From UBA7985 sp002690455 (GTDB lineage Bacteria; Pseudomonadota; Alphaproteobacteria; UBA7985), in the NCBI GenBank assembly GCA_965662775.1, contig CBFIIW010000001.1, forward strand, positions 1 to 64,000: DNA of 64,000 bases. The letters are read 5' to 3'. Every line of letters begins with the position of its first letter. Within the stretch, counting starts at the first letter, position 1. This document shows positions 36,142 through 44,397 of this stretch, piece by piece. Made by a program: the position numbers and the translations under genes. Under the pieces are notes generated by a model. It was not told the origin of the DNA. It saw only the letters and a list, made by a program, of their open reading frames with translations, and made no database searches.

Positions 36142-37131
36142 TTGGACGCTAGTGCTGCCAAGCCGTTTGACGCGGAAGCAGACATCATTGCCTGGTGCGC
36201 CGACCGTGGTTTGCCGGTGCAGGTGCTGGAATCGATGCCTGATGGCGCGCTCAACCTGCATTGGTTACTGCGGCACACCGGAACAGGGGAGGAGCTTGTT
36301 TTTCGCTGCCGGGCCAAAGGTCACTGGCTCACTGAAGGCTTCGACGCTGAAGCACGCGCGATGGTGCTTGCCGCACGGGCGGGCTTGATGGTGGCTGAGG
36401 TTCGCGCGGTTGGTGCGCGAGCGATGGTAACCACCAAGGTGAAGGGCACGGCCGATCGGCAGGTGGTCATCGGCGCAGCAAGGGAGGAGGCTAAGGCTAA
36501 GGCTAAGGCTAAGGCTAAGGCTAAGGCAGGGGCAGGGATGCGTACCGAGGTAGAGGGCAGCTTTAGCGGGAGCGTGGTCTATCAACTACAGTGCCTTCGG
36601 CAGAACACGGTAGTTAGCGACACAGCACAGCTGGGTCCAGGCTGGCTGACAGCGGTGATTGACCGCTATATTGCGGCCCCGCAGGGCGGGCTTAGCCTGC
36701 TCGATGCGCCAAACCGCGCGCGGGGCATAGCCCGTGCGGCCGAAGCGGCAGGATTGGGACGCGTCTGCCTGAACCACGGTGATTTTCGCACGGGAAACCT
36801 ACTGGTTAGCGGCGGTCGATTGTGCGGTGTGCTCGACTGGGAATTTGCGGGCTATAGGCCGGAAGAAGCGGACATTGGTTGGATGCTGTCATCACCTTGG
36901 CGCTATGACCGTCCTGATCTCGAAGCTAGCGGGCTGATGAATCGACAGGCACTGATGTCCGCCGTGGGGCAGGCTCCCACGGCACGGCTGGCGAGGTGGG
37001 AGGGGCTGGCGCTTGTGCGATGGGCCGTGATTGCACGCCGGCAGGATCAGCGTCAGCAGGTGCCGCCGGGCACCAATGCGGATGAAGTGGCCCTGCTGGA
37101 CGAAGCCGAGGCGCTTGTTAGTGCTGCCTAG
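36142..37131 (+). CDS. aminoglycoside phosphotransferase (APH)-family kinase with an Ala-Lys repeat
   Basis: The 329-residue protein has the APH/choline-kinase catalytic region CLNHGDFRTGNLLVSGGRLCGVLDWEFAG (catalytic Asp in HGDFRTGN and metal-binding Asp in LDWE), with an N-lobe around LVFRCRAKGHWLTEGFDAEARAMVL. The family phosphorylates small molecules; resistance need not be implied. Between the lobes a six-fold GGCTAA repeat encodes (AK)6 at about residues 117-128. TTG 36142 is proposed, with AGGAG about ten bases upstream. Upstream in phase the frame is open for 350 bp through antisense DNA, so extension is possible but unlikely. The 3' end overlaps convergent yciB by four bases. Confidence 0.85.
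   Translation: MDASAAKPFDAEADIIAWCADRGLPVQVLESMPDGALNLHWLLRHTGTGEELVFRCRAKGHWLTEGFDAEARAMVLAARAGLMVAEVRAVGARAMVTTKVKGTADRQVVIGAAREEAKAKAKAKAKAKAGAGMRTEVEGSFSGSVVYQLQCLRQNTVVSDTAQLGPGWLTAVIDRYIAAPQGGLSLLDAPNRARGIARAAEAAGLGRVCLNHGDFRTGNLLVSGGRLCGVLDWEFAGYRPEEADIGWMLSSPWRYDRPDLEASGLMNRQALMSAVGQAPTARLARWEGLALVRWAVIARRQDQRQQVPPGTNADEVALLDEAEALVSAA
36489..36524. repeat. (GGCTAA)6 hexanucleotide tandem repeat inside a kinase gene
   Basis: Six perfect GGCTAA units in a row encode alternating Lys and Ala in frame, followed by the related GGCAGGGGCAGG. The six-base unit preserves the reading frame whatever the copy number, so length variants would be tolerated. Confidence 0.95.
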
Positions 37132-37748
37132 CTCTTGCCCTGGCTTCCCTCTTGGCTTTCAGCAAGGTAGCGTCCGAGTGGGAGGGCGGAGATGACCGAC
37201 AACACCATGACGCCGACCACAATGAACAGCTTCAGTCGGCCATAGGGATCAAGCATTTCGTTTGCCGGGATACCAAGACTGTTGATGTAGAACCGCAATC
37301 CTTCATTCGCGACAGCGCCGATCACGAAGATACCGACATAGCGCCATGCCATGCTGTTCCAGGCCGTATCAGGGATCTCTCCGGGCATACGCTCAGCCAG
37401 TAGCAACTGGAATAGATTGCGCCCAGCGAGCAGAAATCCGCCAAAGACCCCGGCCAGACCAATCCACATGATGGTCGGCTTGGCCATGATGAAGTTTGGA
37501 TCACCAGTGATGATGGTGAGCACACCAAAAAAGGTAATCAGGATCGCAGAGACCAGTGGCAACCAGGGGGTTTTACGCTCTGCCAACCAAAGCCAGGCGA
37601 CCGATACCACGCTGAGGACGATAAAAATCAGTAGCGCAAGCGTCTGGCCGCTGCCAAAGGAGGTTTCAACACCCTTTAGTAACCAGTTCAGGACAACCCA
37701 AATTAAGATGGGACCGAGTTCAAGGGCGTTTTTCAGCATGGGGTTCAT
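37128..37748 (-). CDS. yciB: inner-membrane septation protein YciB (IspZ)
   Basis: YciB is a polytopic inner-membrane protein linked to cell envelope and septum synthesis. The 206-residue sequence has five or six hydrophobic helices and the family marks GPILIWVVLNW at the start, ERKTPWLPLVSAILITFFGVLT, and ITGDPNFIMAKPTIMW; the AWRYVGIFVIGAVANE helix follows. It overlaps the convergent kinase gene by four bases and is divergent from the alpha/beta hydrolase. Neighbouring genes give no further hint. Confidence 0.95.
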   Translation of the reverse strand: MNPMLKNALELGPILIWVVLNWLLKGVETSFGSGQTLALLIFIVLSVVSVAWLWLAERKTPWLPLVSAILITFFGVLTIITGDPNFIMAKPTIMWIGLAGVFGGFLLAGRNLFQLLLAERMPGEIPDTAWNSMAWRYVGIFVIGAVANEGLRFYINSLGIPANEMLDPYGRLKLFIVVGVMVLSVISALPLGRYLAESQEGSQGKS

Positions 37749-37832
37749 GAAGACACTGGCCTTATTTCGATGAGATTGTTAAGCGATCGCTGATGTCTAA
37801 AGTACGGACCGTCGCTGGTAGGATCAAGGTAC

Positions 37833-38819
37833 ATGCACACAAACCAACGAAGGATTACAGGCGTTGACGGTATATCGCTCTTTCTTTGTGTCTGGTCACC
37901 GGATGACATTGGCGAAAGGGCCGCGCCAAAAGGCGTGATCCAGTTTTTGCACGGGCAGGGTGAGTACGGGGGTCGCTATGCCCATCTGGCGGAGTTTTTG
38001 ACCCGGCAAGGCTATGTGCTCTATGTCGGTGATCACCGTGGCCATGGAAAGACGGTATATGAGCAGCCCGAGGGCGCCCGTGAAGAACACTGCATTCCCG
38101 GCCACATGGCCGATGTCGACGGGTGGCAGAAGTGTCTGAATGACCATGAAATTGTTCGTCAGCTGATCCTCAACGAATACCCGGGTGTGCCGCTGATCAT
38201 TGCCGGTCACTCATTGGGTTCGATGATGGTTCAGGATATGCTGATCCAGGACAGTTCGCGCTGGGATCTGGCGATAATGATGTCCTCCCGCGGGGGGCGC
38301 CCAAACCTGTCTGAACGGGCGCTTGAGCTGGTGGTCCTGTTTCAGTTTCTGATCAAAGGTGGGCGAAGCCCGGCAACTTGGACCGATTATCTGATTATGC
38401 AGTCCTTTGCGCGACTTATTGGTGAGGGCGAGAACCGATCTGCCTGGACCAGCCGCGATCTGGAAGCAATTGCCGCTTACAACAATGATCCCATGATGAA
38501 TTTCACCCCATCGGCCCGACACTGGTTCGATCATGCCAAGTTTCTCAAATCGCGCGCGAGGGTGACTAATATTGCGCGCGTTCGGGCCGACTTGCCAATC
38601 TTGCTGGTTGCGGGCTCTGATGATGCCATGGGCAAGAACGGGGATGCCGTGCGTGCGTTGGAGGCTGACTACCGCACCACCGGTAAGACTGATGTTAGCT
38701 GCATCATCTATCCGGGCATGCGTCACGAGTTGGTCAATGATCTGGGAAAAGAAGCGGTCTTCGATGACCTTCTCGATTGGCTCAATCGCAAGGTCGGGGA
38801 ACTGTCGTCTGCGGTCTAA
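37833..38819 (+). CDS. alpha/beta hydrolase, monoacylglycerol lipase/S33-like
   Basis: The 328-residue protein shows the oxyanion-type QFLHGQGEYGGRYAHLAEFL, the strand VGDHRGHGKT, and the nucleophile elbow GHSLGSMMVQDML (Ser about residue 131). The acid lies likely in LLVAGSDDAMG and the histidine in YPGMRHELVNDLG, completing a Ser-Asp-His triad as in bacterial monoglyceride lipases and lysophospholipases. No signal peptide is seen. AAGG precedes ATG. An inverted repeat (AGCGACT-7-AGTCGCT) follows the stop at 38832-38852. Confidence 0.92.
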   Translation: MHTNQRRITGVDGISLFLCVWSPDDIGERAAPKGVIQFLHGQGEYGGRYAHLAEFLTRQGYVLYVGDHRGHGKTVYEQPEGAREEHCIPGHMADVDGWQKCLNDHEIVRQLILNEYPGVPLIIAGHSLGSMMVQDMLIQDSSRWDLAIMMSSRGGRPNLSERALELVVLFQFLIKGGRSPATWTDYLIMQSFARLIGEGENRSAWTSRDLEAIAAYNNDPMMNFTPSARHWFDHAKFLKSRARVTNIARVRADLPILLVAGSDDAMGKNGDAVRALEADYRTTGKTDVSCIIYPGMRHELVNDLGKEAVFDDLLDWLNRKVGELSSAV

Positions 38820-38831
38820 TCGCCCCATGCA

Positions 38832-38852
38832 AGCGACTAGCATTCAGTCGCT
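38832..38852 (+). terminator. possible hairpin terminator after the hydrolase gene
   Basis: AGCGACT and AGTCGCT form a perfect 7-bp stem with a 7-base loop 13 bp after the stop codon. There is no U-tract, so intrinsic termination is doubtful; it could act with Rho or simply stabilise the 3' end. Confidence 0.35.
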
Positions 38853-38942
38853 GTCAGCCTTGCGATGTTGCAATATTGGCAAGCCATCGAAATAGACCTA
38901 TCCTTACTCGGTATCTGATTTCAAAATGATTGGTGAAGCCCG

Positions 38943-39344
38943 ATGGCCCGCGTCACTGTTGAAGATTGCATCGAAGAAATTCCGAACCGATTTGAGCTTG
39001 TCATGTTGGCGGCCCAGCGCGCGCGCCAGCTCGCTGGCGGAGTGACGCCGGAAGTCAGCCGTGACAACGACAAGAATTCCGTGATTGCGCTGCGTGAGCT
39101 CGCTGGCCGTCATGTGGATCAGGACGACATGCGCGAAGCTTATGTTCGCACGCTGCAGCGGTACGTCGAGGTCGAGGAACTGACCGAGCTGCCTGATTTC
39201 TCTGCTCAGCGCCGGCAGCACCATCATCAGACATCGGCCAATCCGATGTTGCAGGACTTCTCTCCCTTCGGCGCCCGTCCTGCGTCAGCACCCGTTCTCG
39301 ACGGCGGTATGCGCTTCGAGAACGTTGTGGTCGAGGAAGACTAG
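38943..39344 (+). CDS. rpoZ: DNA-directed RNA polymerase omega subunit
   Basis: Omega binds the beta-prime subunit and aids core assembly, and in many proteobacteria forms a ppGpp site. The 133-residue protein begins MARVTVEDCIEEIPNRFELVMLAAQRARQLAGG and has KNSVIALRELAGRHV, the conserved omega core. The Gln/His-rich C-terminal extension (QRRQHHHQTS) is longer than in E. coli, as is usual in alphaproteobacteria. It is followed 90 bp later by the (p)ppGpp synthetase/hydrolase gene, a conserved linkage. Confidence 0.97.
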   Translation: MARVTVEDCIEEIPNRFELVMLAAQRARQLAGGVTPEVSRDNDKNSVIALRELAGRHVDQDDMREAYVRTLQRYVEVEELTELPDFSAQRRQHHHQTSANPMLQDFSPFGARPASAPVLDGGMRFENVVVEED

Positions 39345-39433
39345 CCGCGGTTCAGACACAGCCCCATAGCCACGAGCCAAGCCCAGACACGGGGCTATCT
39401 GAACCGGGCCTGATACCGGCAACCAAGGCCCAG

Positions 39434-41587
39434 TTGCTCGGTAGCGTGCAGCTTGCGCATCCTGAATTCGATGCCTCTGTTGTCTCTGCTGCTTATGACT
39501 ATGCTGAACTCAAGCACGCCAGCCAGACCCGCGCTTCGGGCGATCCGTATTTCACCCATCCCGTCCGCGTTGCCACTTATCTCGCCGAGAAGCGGCTGGA
39601 TCCGGCGACCGTAGCGACAGCACTTCTGCATGATGTCGTTGAGGATACGGACGCGACAAACGGTGATATTTGCAAACGGTTCGGCTCGACGGTTGGGGAA
39701 TTGGTCGAGGGCGTAACAAAACTAACCAGTCTCGAAGACACCAGTCGGGAACTCAAGCAGGCTGAGAATTTCCGGAAACTGTTGCTGGCGCTGTCCCGGG
39801 ATATTCGCGTTCTGCTGGTCAAGCTTTCTGACCGTCTCGATAACATGCGCACGCTACACTTCATCCCCAAGCCCGAGCGGCGTGCGCGGATTGCCACCGA
39901 GACTCTGGAAATCTATGCGCCGCTGGCCGGCCGTATCGGGATGATCGATCTCAAAGAAGAGCTCGAAGACCTCGCATTTCTCGAGCTCATGCCCGAGGCG
40001 CGTCAGTCGATCATGCAGCGAACTGCGTTTCTGCGTGAGGCTGGTGATGCCATGACCGTGGCCATTATCCAGCAGCTGCGATCAGACATGAAGGGCGCGG
40101 GACTAAGCAACGTGGAGATTAACGGCCGGATCAAGACACCATATTCGATCTGGAAAAAGATGCAGACCAAGGACCTCGACCTGGGTCAGCTCTCCGATAT
40201 TGTCGCCTTTCGTGTCATCGTTGAAGACATTGGCGATTGTTATGCTGCGCTTGGCGCGCTGCACGGCAACTACTCTCACCGGATGGGTCGCTACAAAGAC
40301 TATATCTCAACACCAAAGCCCAATGGCTATCAGTCAATCCACACCGTTGTCATCGGACCCGAGAACCAATCGATTGAGGTGCAGATCCGTAGCCATGATA
40401 TGCACCAGACGGCCGAGCTTGGTTTGGCTGCGCACTGGGCCTACAAGGATGGCACGGTTTCGGCCGATCAAGCAGCCGGTGATAACTACAACTGGGTTAA
40501 ACAGCTCGTCGATATTCTGGAGTATTCTAAGGACCCGCAGGAGTTTCTTGACAACACTAAGCTCGACCTGTTCCAGAATCAGGTTTTCTGTTTCACGCCC
40601 CAGGGCCACCTGATCTCGCTGTCAAATGACGCGACAGTGGTGGATTTCGCCTACGCGGTGCACTCTGATGTCGGCAACACCTGCGTCGGTGCAAGGATCA
40701 ACGGCAAGATCCGGCCCCTGCATACCGTGCTGCGAAATGGCGATCAGGTCGAAATCCTGCGGTCCAAAAATGCGGCACCCAACCCCGAATGGCTCAATAT
40801 CGTTGTATCGGCCAAGGCCCGTGCCTCGATCCGTCGGTATATCCGCAACGCCGAGCGTGATCAGCACGTCGCGTTGGGGCGGCAGATCCTGGCACGGGCC
40901 TATCGAATGAATGAGGTTGAAGCGAAGGAAAAGGCACTCGATGATATTGCCTCAAAGTGGCGTCTCGAAGACGGCGAGGACGTGCTTGCCCAGGTGGGCG
41001 CGGGACTGATCCCAGCCGGCGATGTGGTGCGGACATTGTTCCCCGGCATTGCGCGGGAGAACAGTGCGCGATCCAAGGAACAGCGCGTTCTGGAACGGCT
41101 GAGATCGGGTGAGACCATCGACCGCGGCCAGGCAGATTCGTCCAAGGTTGAACTCAAGGGTCTGATCAAGGGCATGGCAGTGCATTTTGCCCGCTGCTGC
41201 CATCCACTGCCTGGTGAACGAATTGTTGGCATTGTGGCTACCGGAAAGGGCATAACCATTCATACGATCGACTGCGACAATCTCGTTAACTTCTATGACC
41301 AGCCCGAGCGCTGGTTGGAGGTGGGTTGGGAAAGTAGCAGTGAAGCCCCGCATGTCGGGCGTCTGCGGGTGATTTTGAGCAACGAGCCCGGGGCTCTGGG
41401 TACGCTGACGACACTGATCGGCCGGACGGGCGGCAATATCCTGAATTTCAAGTTCCTTAACCGCCAGTCAGATTTCTTTGAGACCCTTGTAGATGTCGAG
41501 GTTGGCGATTTACGGCAGTTGAACGTCATCATCGCCACACTCCGCTCTGCGCCTTCTATCGAAAGTGTTGAGCGCCAGCGCGGCTGA
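39434..41587 (+). CDS. rsh: bifunctional (p)ppGpp synthetase/hydrolase (RSH family)
   Basis: The 717-residue enzyme makes and degrades the stringent-response alarmone. Domains in order: HD hydrolase (ASGDPYFTHPVRVATYLAEK, ALLHDVVEDTDAT), synthetase (IKTPYSIWKKMQ, RYKDYISTPKPNGYQSIHT, EVQIRSHDMHQTAELGLAAHW), TGS (VFCFTPQGHLISLSNDATVVDFAYAVHS, about residues 378-405), a zinc-finger-like segment (VHFARCCHPLPGERIVGIVA) and a C-terminal ACT domain (RLRVILSNEPGALGTL). Both HD and synthetase residues look intact. The start is TTG with AAGG six bases upstream. The gene lies downstream of rpoZ and ends at a strong terminator, without the pdxJ/acpS genes often found after it. Confidence 0.97.
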   Translation: MLGSVQLAHPEFDASVVSAAYDYAELKHASQTRASGDPYFTHPVRVATYLAEKRLDPATVATALLHDVVEDTDATNGDICKRFGSTVGELVEGVTKLTSLEDTSRELKQAENFRKLLLALSRDIRVLLVKLSDRLDNMRTLHFIPKPERRARIATETLEIYAPLAGRIGMIDLKEELEDLAFLELMPEARQSIMQRTAFLREAGDAMTVAIIQQLRSDMKGAGLSNVEINGRIKTPYSIWKKMQTKDLDLGQLSDIVAFRVIVEDIGDCYAALGALHGNYSHRMGRYKDYISTPKPNGYQSIHTVVIGPENQSIEVQIRSHDMHQTAELGLAAHWAYKDGTVSADQAAGDNYNWVKQLVDILEYSKDPQEFLDNTKLDLFQNQVFCFTPQGHLISLSNDATVVDFAYAVHSDVGNTCVGARINGKIRPLHTVLRNGDQVEILRSKNAAPNPEWLNIVVSAKARASIRRYIRNAERDQHVALGRQILARAYRMNEVEAKEKALDDIASKWRLEDGEDVLAQVGAGLIPAGDVVRTLFPGIARENSARSKEQRVLERLRSGETIDRGQADSSKVELKGLIKGMAVHFARCCHPLPGERIVGIVATGKGITIHTIDCDNLVNFYDQPERWLEVGWESSSEAPHVGRLRVILSNEPGALGTLTTLIGRTGGNILNFKFLNRQSDFFETLVDVEVGDLRQLNVIIATLRSAPSIESVERQRG

Positions 41588-41688
41588 CCCGTTGCGTGTT
41601 TGGTGCAATCGACCAGCTTGACTTTCGTTTCCGTTGGGATCGTTCCGCCTATCCACGTCGCAGGAGAGATCGGGTTTCAGCGCAGAAG

Positions 41689-41729
41689 AAAGGCCCGACC
41701 CGCGCTGTTTAGCGCCAATCGGGCCTTTA
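41689..41729. terminator. strong stem-loop terminator after rsh, probably bidirectional
   Basis: AAAGGCCCGA pairs with TCGGGCCTTT, and inside it GCGCT pairs with AGCGC around the loop GTTT; only a 3x3 internal loop interrupts. T residues follow on the plus strand and A residues precede on the plus strand (T on the minus), so it can end transcription from rsh and from the convergent gene at 41773. Confidence 0.85.
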
Positions 41730-41772
41730 TCGATCAGGCTATTGTTCGCTTAAGTGCAGGCTAAGGTTATCT

Positions 41773-42237
41773 TCAGAACCCACAAATGCCAGATGTGTCA
41801 CCGGACATGTCGTATTCAAGCTGCGTGTAGTGGTCACAGAATCCTGTGGCCTCCTCTGTCCGCCAGCTGCCATCATAGGGCCTGACGGTGATTTTGCCGC
41901 GGTGGAGGTAGTTTTTGAAAACCGCCATGTATCCATCACGGCTCCAGCATGCTTGATGCTCGTAGGCATGAGCCGTAAAGCACCATCCGTGGATCGACCA
42001 CCATTGGTGCTCAAGGGCGCCGTGACTGTCCCGGATCTGAATCAGTTCACCGACAAAAAAACCGCGCATATGGGTGTTTGTGACGGAGTACAGTTCACCA
42101 TCAATTTCAATTTCTGCCACAACTTCTGGCTCCAACTGCTTCCAGCCTACGGGTCCGTGGTTGGGGTGAGCATGCGCCTGAGCGCCAACCAACAGTGTCG
42201 CAACGAGGGCGATGACGATCGTGGAAAGGGCTTTCAT
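41773..42237 (-). CDS. small exported protein with histidine-rich mature N-terminus
   Basis: The 154-residue protein has a signal peptide (STIVIALVATLLVGAQAHA) with AxA sites that leave a mature chain starting HAHPNHG or HPNHG. The body is short and aromatic (HGALEHQWWSIHGWCFTAHAYEHQACW) with several histidines and four cysteines (GWCFT, QACWS, GFCDH, SGICGF), suggesting a disulfide-bonded periplasmic domain that might bind metal. AGGAG lies seven bases before ATG. It is a single gene facing rsh. I do not recognise a family. Confidence 0.72.
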   Translation of the reverse strand: MKALSTIVIALVATLLVGAQAHAHPNHGPVGWKQLEPEVVAEIEIDGELYSVTNTHMRGFFVGELIQIRDSHGALEHQWWSIHGWCFTAHAYEHQACWSRDGYMAVFKNYLHRGKITVRPYDGSWRTEEATGFCDHYTQLEYDMSGDTSGICGF

Positions 42238-42602
42238 TGAAGGTCTCCTGAAGTGTCCATAATGTTGTTTACACCATTGGTGCGCTGGTTTGTAGTGGGC
42301 TTAGAGCGCGGACTGCTGAAACACCCTGAATTCCGCTAGGTGCCCATCGTCTACGTCTGGTTTGCATAAAAAATATGCAATACGGCAGAAGTCGGATGGG
42401 TGTGATTAATTGTTGTGCCAATGGGCGGCCAGTCGCCTTGGCCCCATGAAGGCGATGGTCAACGGCAGTGTTGCCGGGATCTGGGGTACACTGGCGCTTC
42501 CATTCCTGGAAGCCGTGTCGCTCGGCAACAAAGACCAGTGATGCCATTCTGACTCACGAATGATGCCAAAGGCTGTCTCCACGTGCCGGCGGCAGCCTTC
42601 CT
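42238..42602. other. 365-bp intergenic stretch with an AT-rich inverted repeat
   Basis: The stretch lies between two minus-strand genes. TTGCATA-aaaaa-TATGCAA at 42362-42380 is a perfect 7-bp inverted repeat that could be an operator upstream of the exported protein gene at 41773. On the minus strand, 42406-42500 encodes VPQIPATLPLTIAFMG, reminiscent of a VPxPA-type C-terminal sorting tail, but no full gene is attached. No intact gene is called. Confidence 0.4.
42362..42380. promoter_or_regulatory. perfect inverted repeat, operator candidate
   Basis: TTGCATA and TATGCAA flank five A residues. The symmetrical AT-rich sequence 125 bp upstream of the exported protein gene has the look of a dimeric regulator site; no family can be assigned. 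Confidence 0.35.
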
Positions 42603-43529
42603 TCAATCTGCGTTGCTGTTCCCCCGATTGACCTTGGCGGGCGCGCGAGGCAGGCCGGCAGCCTCGAGATAGGTCATAACCAGTGATGAATCATCCTGGT
42701 GAGCGCGGCCGTCATCGATCGCCTGCTGGTAGCGGTCGAGCGCGGCTTCTGTAATCGGAGCATCAAGCCCGAGCTGCCGGCAGATGCCAAGAATGATCCC
42801 TAGATCCTTGGGCCAGATGCTAAGGTGTGTATGGGCGGGCTCATAGTCCTGTGCGATCAGACGCGGTGCACGGTTTTCAAACATCCAACTTGTTCCGGCA
42901 CTTTGCGAAACGACGTCCAGTACGCGCTCGGGCTCAAGGCCCTGCGCCATTCCAAAGGCCATAGCCTCGCTGGTCATGGCGGCGTGCACGCCGGCCAGCA
43001 TCTGATTCACAGCCTTCATCACCGAACCTGCTCCGGCTCGGTCGCCCATGTGAAACACCGTTCCAGCCATAGCTTCAAGAAACGGCTCAGCAGCCGTAAA
43101 GGCTTCGGGCCGTCCCGAGGCTATGAAGGACAGCGCACCGGTTTCAGCCTTGAGAGCGCCGCCAGAGATTGGCGCGTCGAGATACAGTAGCCCATGGGCT
43201 GTACACGCTGCCTCGAACTGGCGCGCATCAGCGGGATCGATGGTCGGGCAGGCAATGATGACACAGCCTTCTGACAGCCGTTCAGCAAGCCTGTCCCGAC
43301 CGAAGAGAATGTCTTCAGTCTGGGCGGCGTTCACAACCGCAATCACAACGGCCTTTGCCCGTGGGGCAAAGGTGTCCAGATCATCCGCTACTCCACCTGC
43401 GTCGATGAAGGCCTGGCGGACCGCTGGCTTATTGGTGAAAGCGTTTACCTCAAAACCAGCTCGGCGCAGGCAGGACGCCATGCCCGAACCCATACTGCCC
43501 AAGCCAAAGAACGCAACCGCATCGCTCAC
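42603..43529 (-). CDS. NAD(P)-dependent beta-hydroxyacid dehydrogenase (3-hydroxyisobutyrate dehydrogenase family)
   Basis: The 308-residue protein begins with AFFGLGSMGSGMASCLRRAGFEV (the family's Rossmann signature), has DAPISGGALKAETGALSFIASG as substrate-binding block, and the catalytic lysine in AGSVMKAVNQMLAGVHAA (about residue 169). These mark HIBADH-type enzymes such as L-threonate, tartronate semialdehyde or hydroxyisobutyrate dehydrogenases; the substrate is not decided by sequence. The start is GTG with AAGGG nine bases upstream. It lies 16 bp downstream of an Asp/Glu-type racemase in the same orientation. Confidence 0.9.
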   Translation of the reverse strand: MSDAVAFFGLGSMGSGMASCLRRAGFEVNAFTNKPAVRQAFIDAGGVADDLDTFAPRAKAVVIAVVNAAQTEDILFGRDRLAERLSEGCVIIACPTIDPADARQFEAACTAHGLLYLDAPISGGALKAETGALSFIASGRPEAFTAAEPFLEAMAGTVFHMGDRAGAGSVMKAVNQMLAGVHAAMTSEAMAFGMAQGLEPERVLDVVSQSAGTSWMFENRAPRLIAQDYEPAHTHLSIWPKDLGIILGICRQLGLDAPITEAALDRYQQAIDDGRAHQDDSSLVMTYLEAAGLPRAPAKVNRGNSNAD

Positions 43530-43545
43530 AAGATCAATCCCTTGC

Positions 43546-44241
43546 TCAAGTTAACATTTCCGCCACAGCCGCTCTGCAGTGTATCGCCGTCGTGTCAAAG
43601 ACGGGCATGTCGATCATCGACTGGTCGAGCAATAGGCCGACTTCGGTGCAGCCGAAAATAACGCCATCTACGTTCTGTGTTCGGCGATAGTGGTCAATGA
43701 TCGCCAGATAGCGCTGACGGCTACTGGCTTGTATCTTTCCCTGGACCAGCTCCTCATAGATGACTTGGTGAACCGCACTGCGGTGCATGTCTTCTGGGAC
43801 AATCACCTGACAGTCGGAGGCGGCCTCGACGTGCGAGCGGTAGAAGGGCTTTTCCATAGTAAATTGGGTAGCGAGCAGGAGTGGGCGTCGAACCCCGCTC
43901 GAATAGACCGCATTGGCCGTTGCGTCGGCTATGTGGATCAGCGGAAGGCCGGAAGCCACTGCAACCTGGTCAGCCATCAAATGCATGGTGTTGGTGGCAA
44001 TGATGATGAGCTCGGCGCCGCCTGCGCGCAAACCCCGCGCCGCGTTTTCCATCTGCCCTGTGAGCGTGTCCCAATCGCCCTCCGCCTGAAGCGCAGCGAT
44101 GGGCGCAAAGTCCATATTCCATAGCAGCATAGGGGCGGAATGCAGGGGCCCGCACGCGGATTTAATTTCTTCATTCAGTAGTCGGTAGTAGGTTTGGGTG
44201 CTTTCCCAGCTCATGCCACCGATCACGCCAAGCCGTTTCAT
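43546..44241 (-). CDS. aspartate/glutamate racemase-family protein (YgeA-like)
   Basis: The 231-residue protein begins MKRLGVIGGMSWESTQTYYRLLNEEI, typical of the YgeA branch of PLP-independent amino-acid racemases. The second catalytic cysteine is in DGVIFGCTEVGLLL (about residue 197). The first is replaced by threonine in IIATNTMHLMAD (about residue 83), as also seen in E. coli YgeA-type enzymes. It probably racemises aspartate or glutamate, or a related amino acid. GGGAGG stands four bases before ATG. With the downstream dehydrogenase it forms a two-gene operon. Confidence 0.9.
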   Translation of the reverse strand: MKRLGVIGGMSWESTQTYYRLLNEEIKSACGPLHSAPMLLWNMDFAPIAALQAEGDWDTLTGQMENAARGLRAGGAELIIIATNTMHLMADQVAVASGLPLIHIADATANAVYSSGVRRPLLLATQFTMEKPFYRSHVEAASDCQVIVPEDMHRSAVHQVIYEELVQGKIQASSRQRYLAIIDHYRRTQNVDGVIFGCTEVGLLLDQSMIDMPVFDTTAIHCRAAVAEMLT

Positions 44242-44397
44242 CGCGCCTCCCGAAATGCTGTTCTTTTCACCCCTTTCACCTTAGTCCCGACCTCAAGTCA
44301 CACAAGGGCATAGATGGGTGGCGAAGCGTTGGCTTGTTGCCACCGGCATATCGGCGATAGAACGCTTCCCACCCACCAAGCACTGAGGCGATGATCC

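Noticed and set aside
37782..37791. AGCGATCGCT palindrome before the hydrolase gene
   Set aside because: A single 10-bp palindrome of this composition is expected by chance in a 64-kb GC-rich sequence.
42446..42541. 31-codon plus-strand frame starting MKAMVNGSVAG
   Set aside because: It has no ribosome site and lies opposite the equally doubtful sorting-tail frame.
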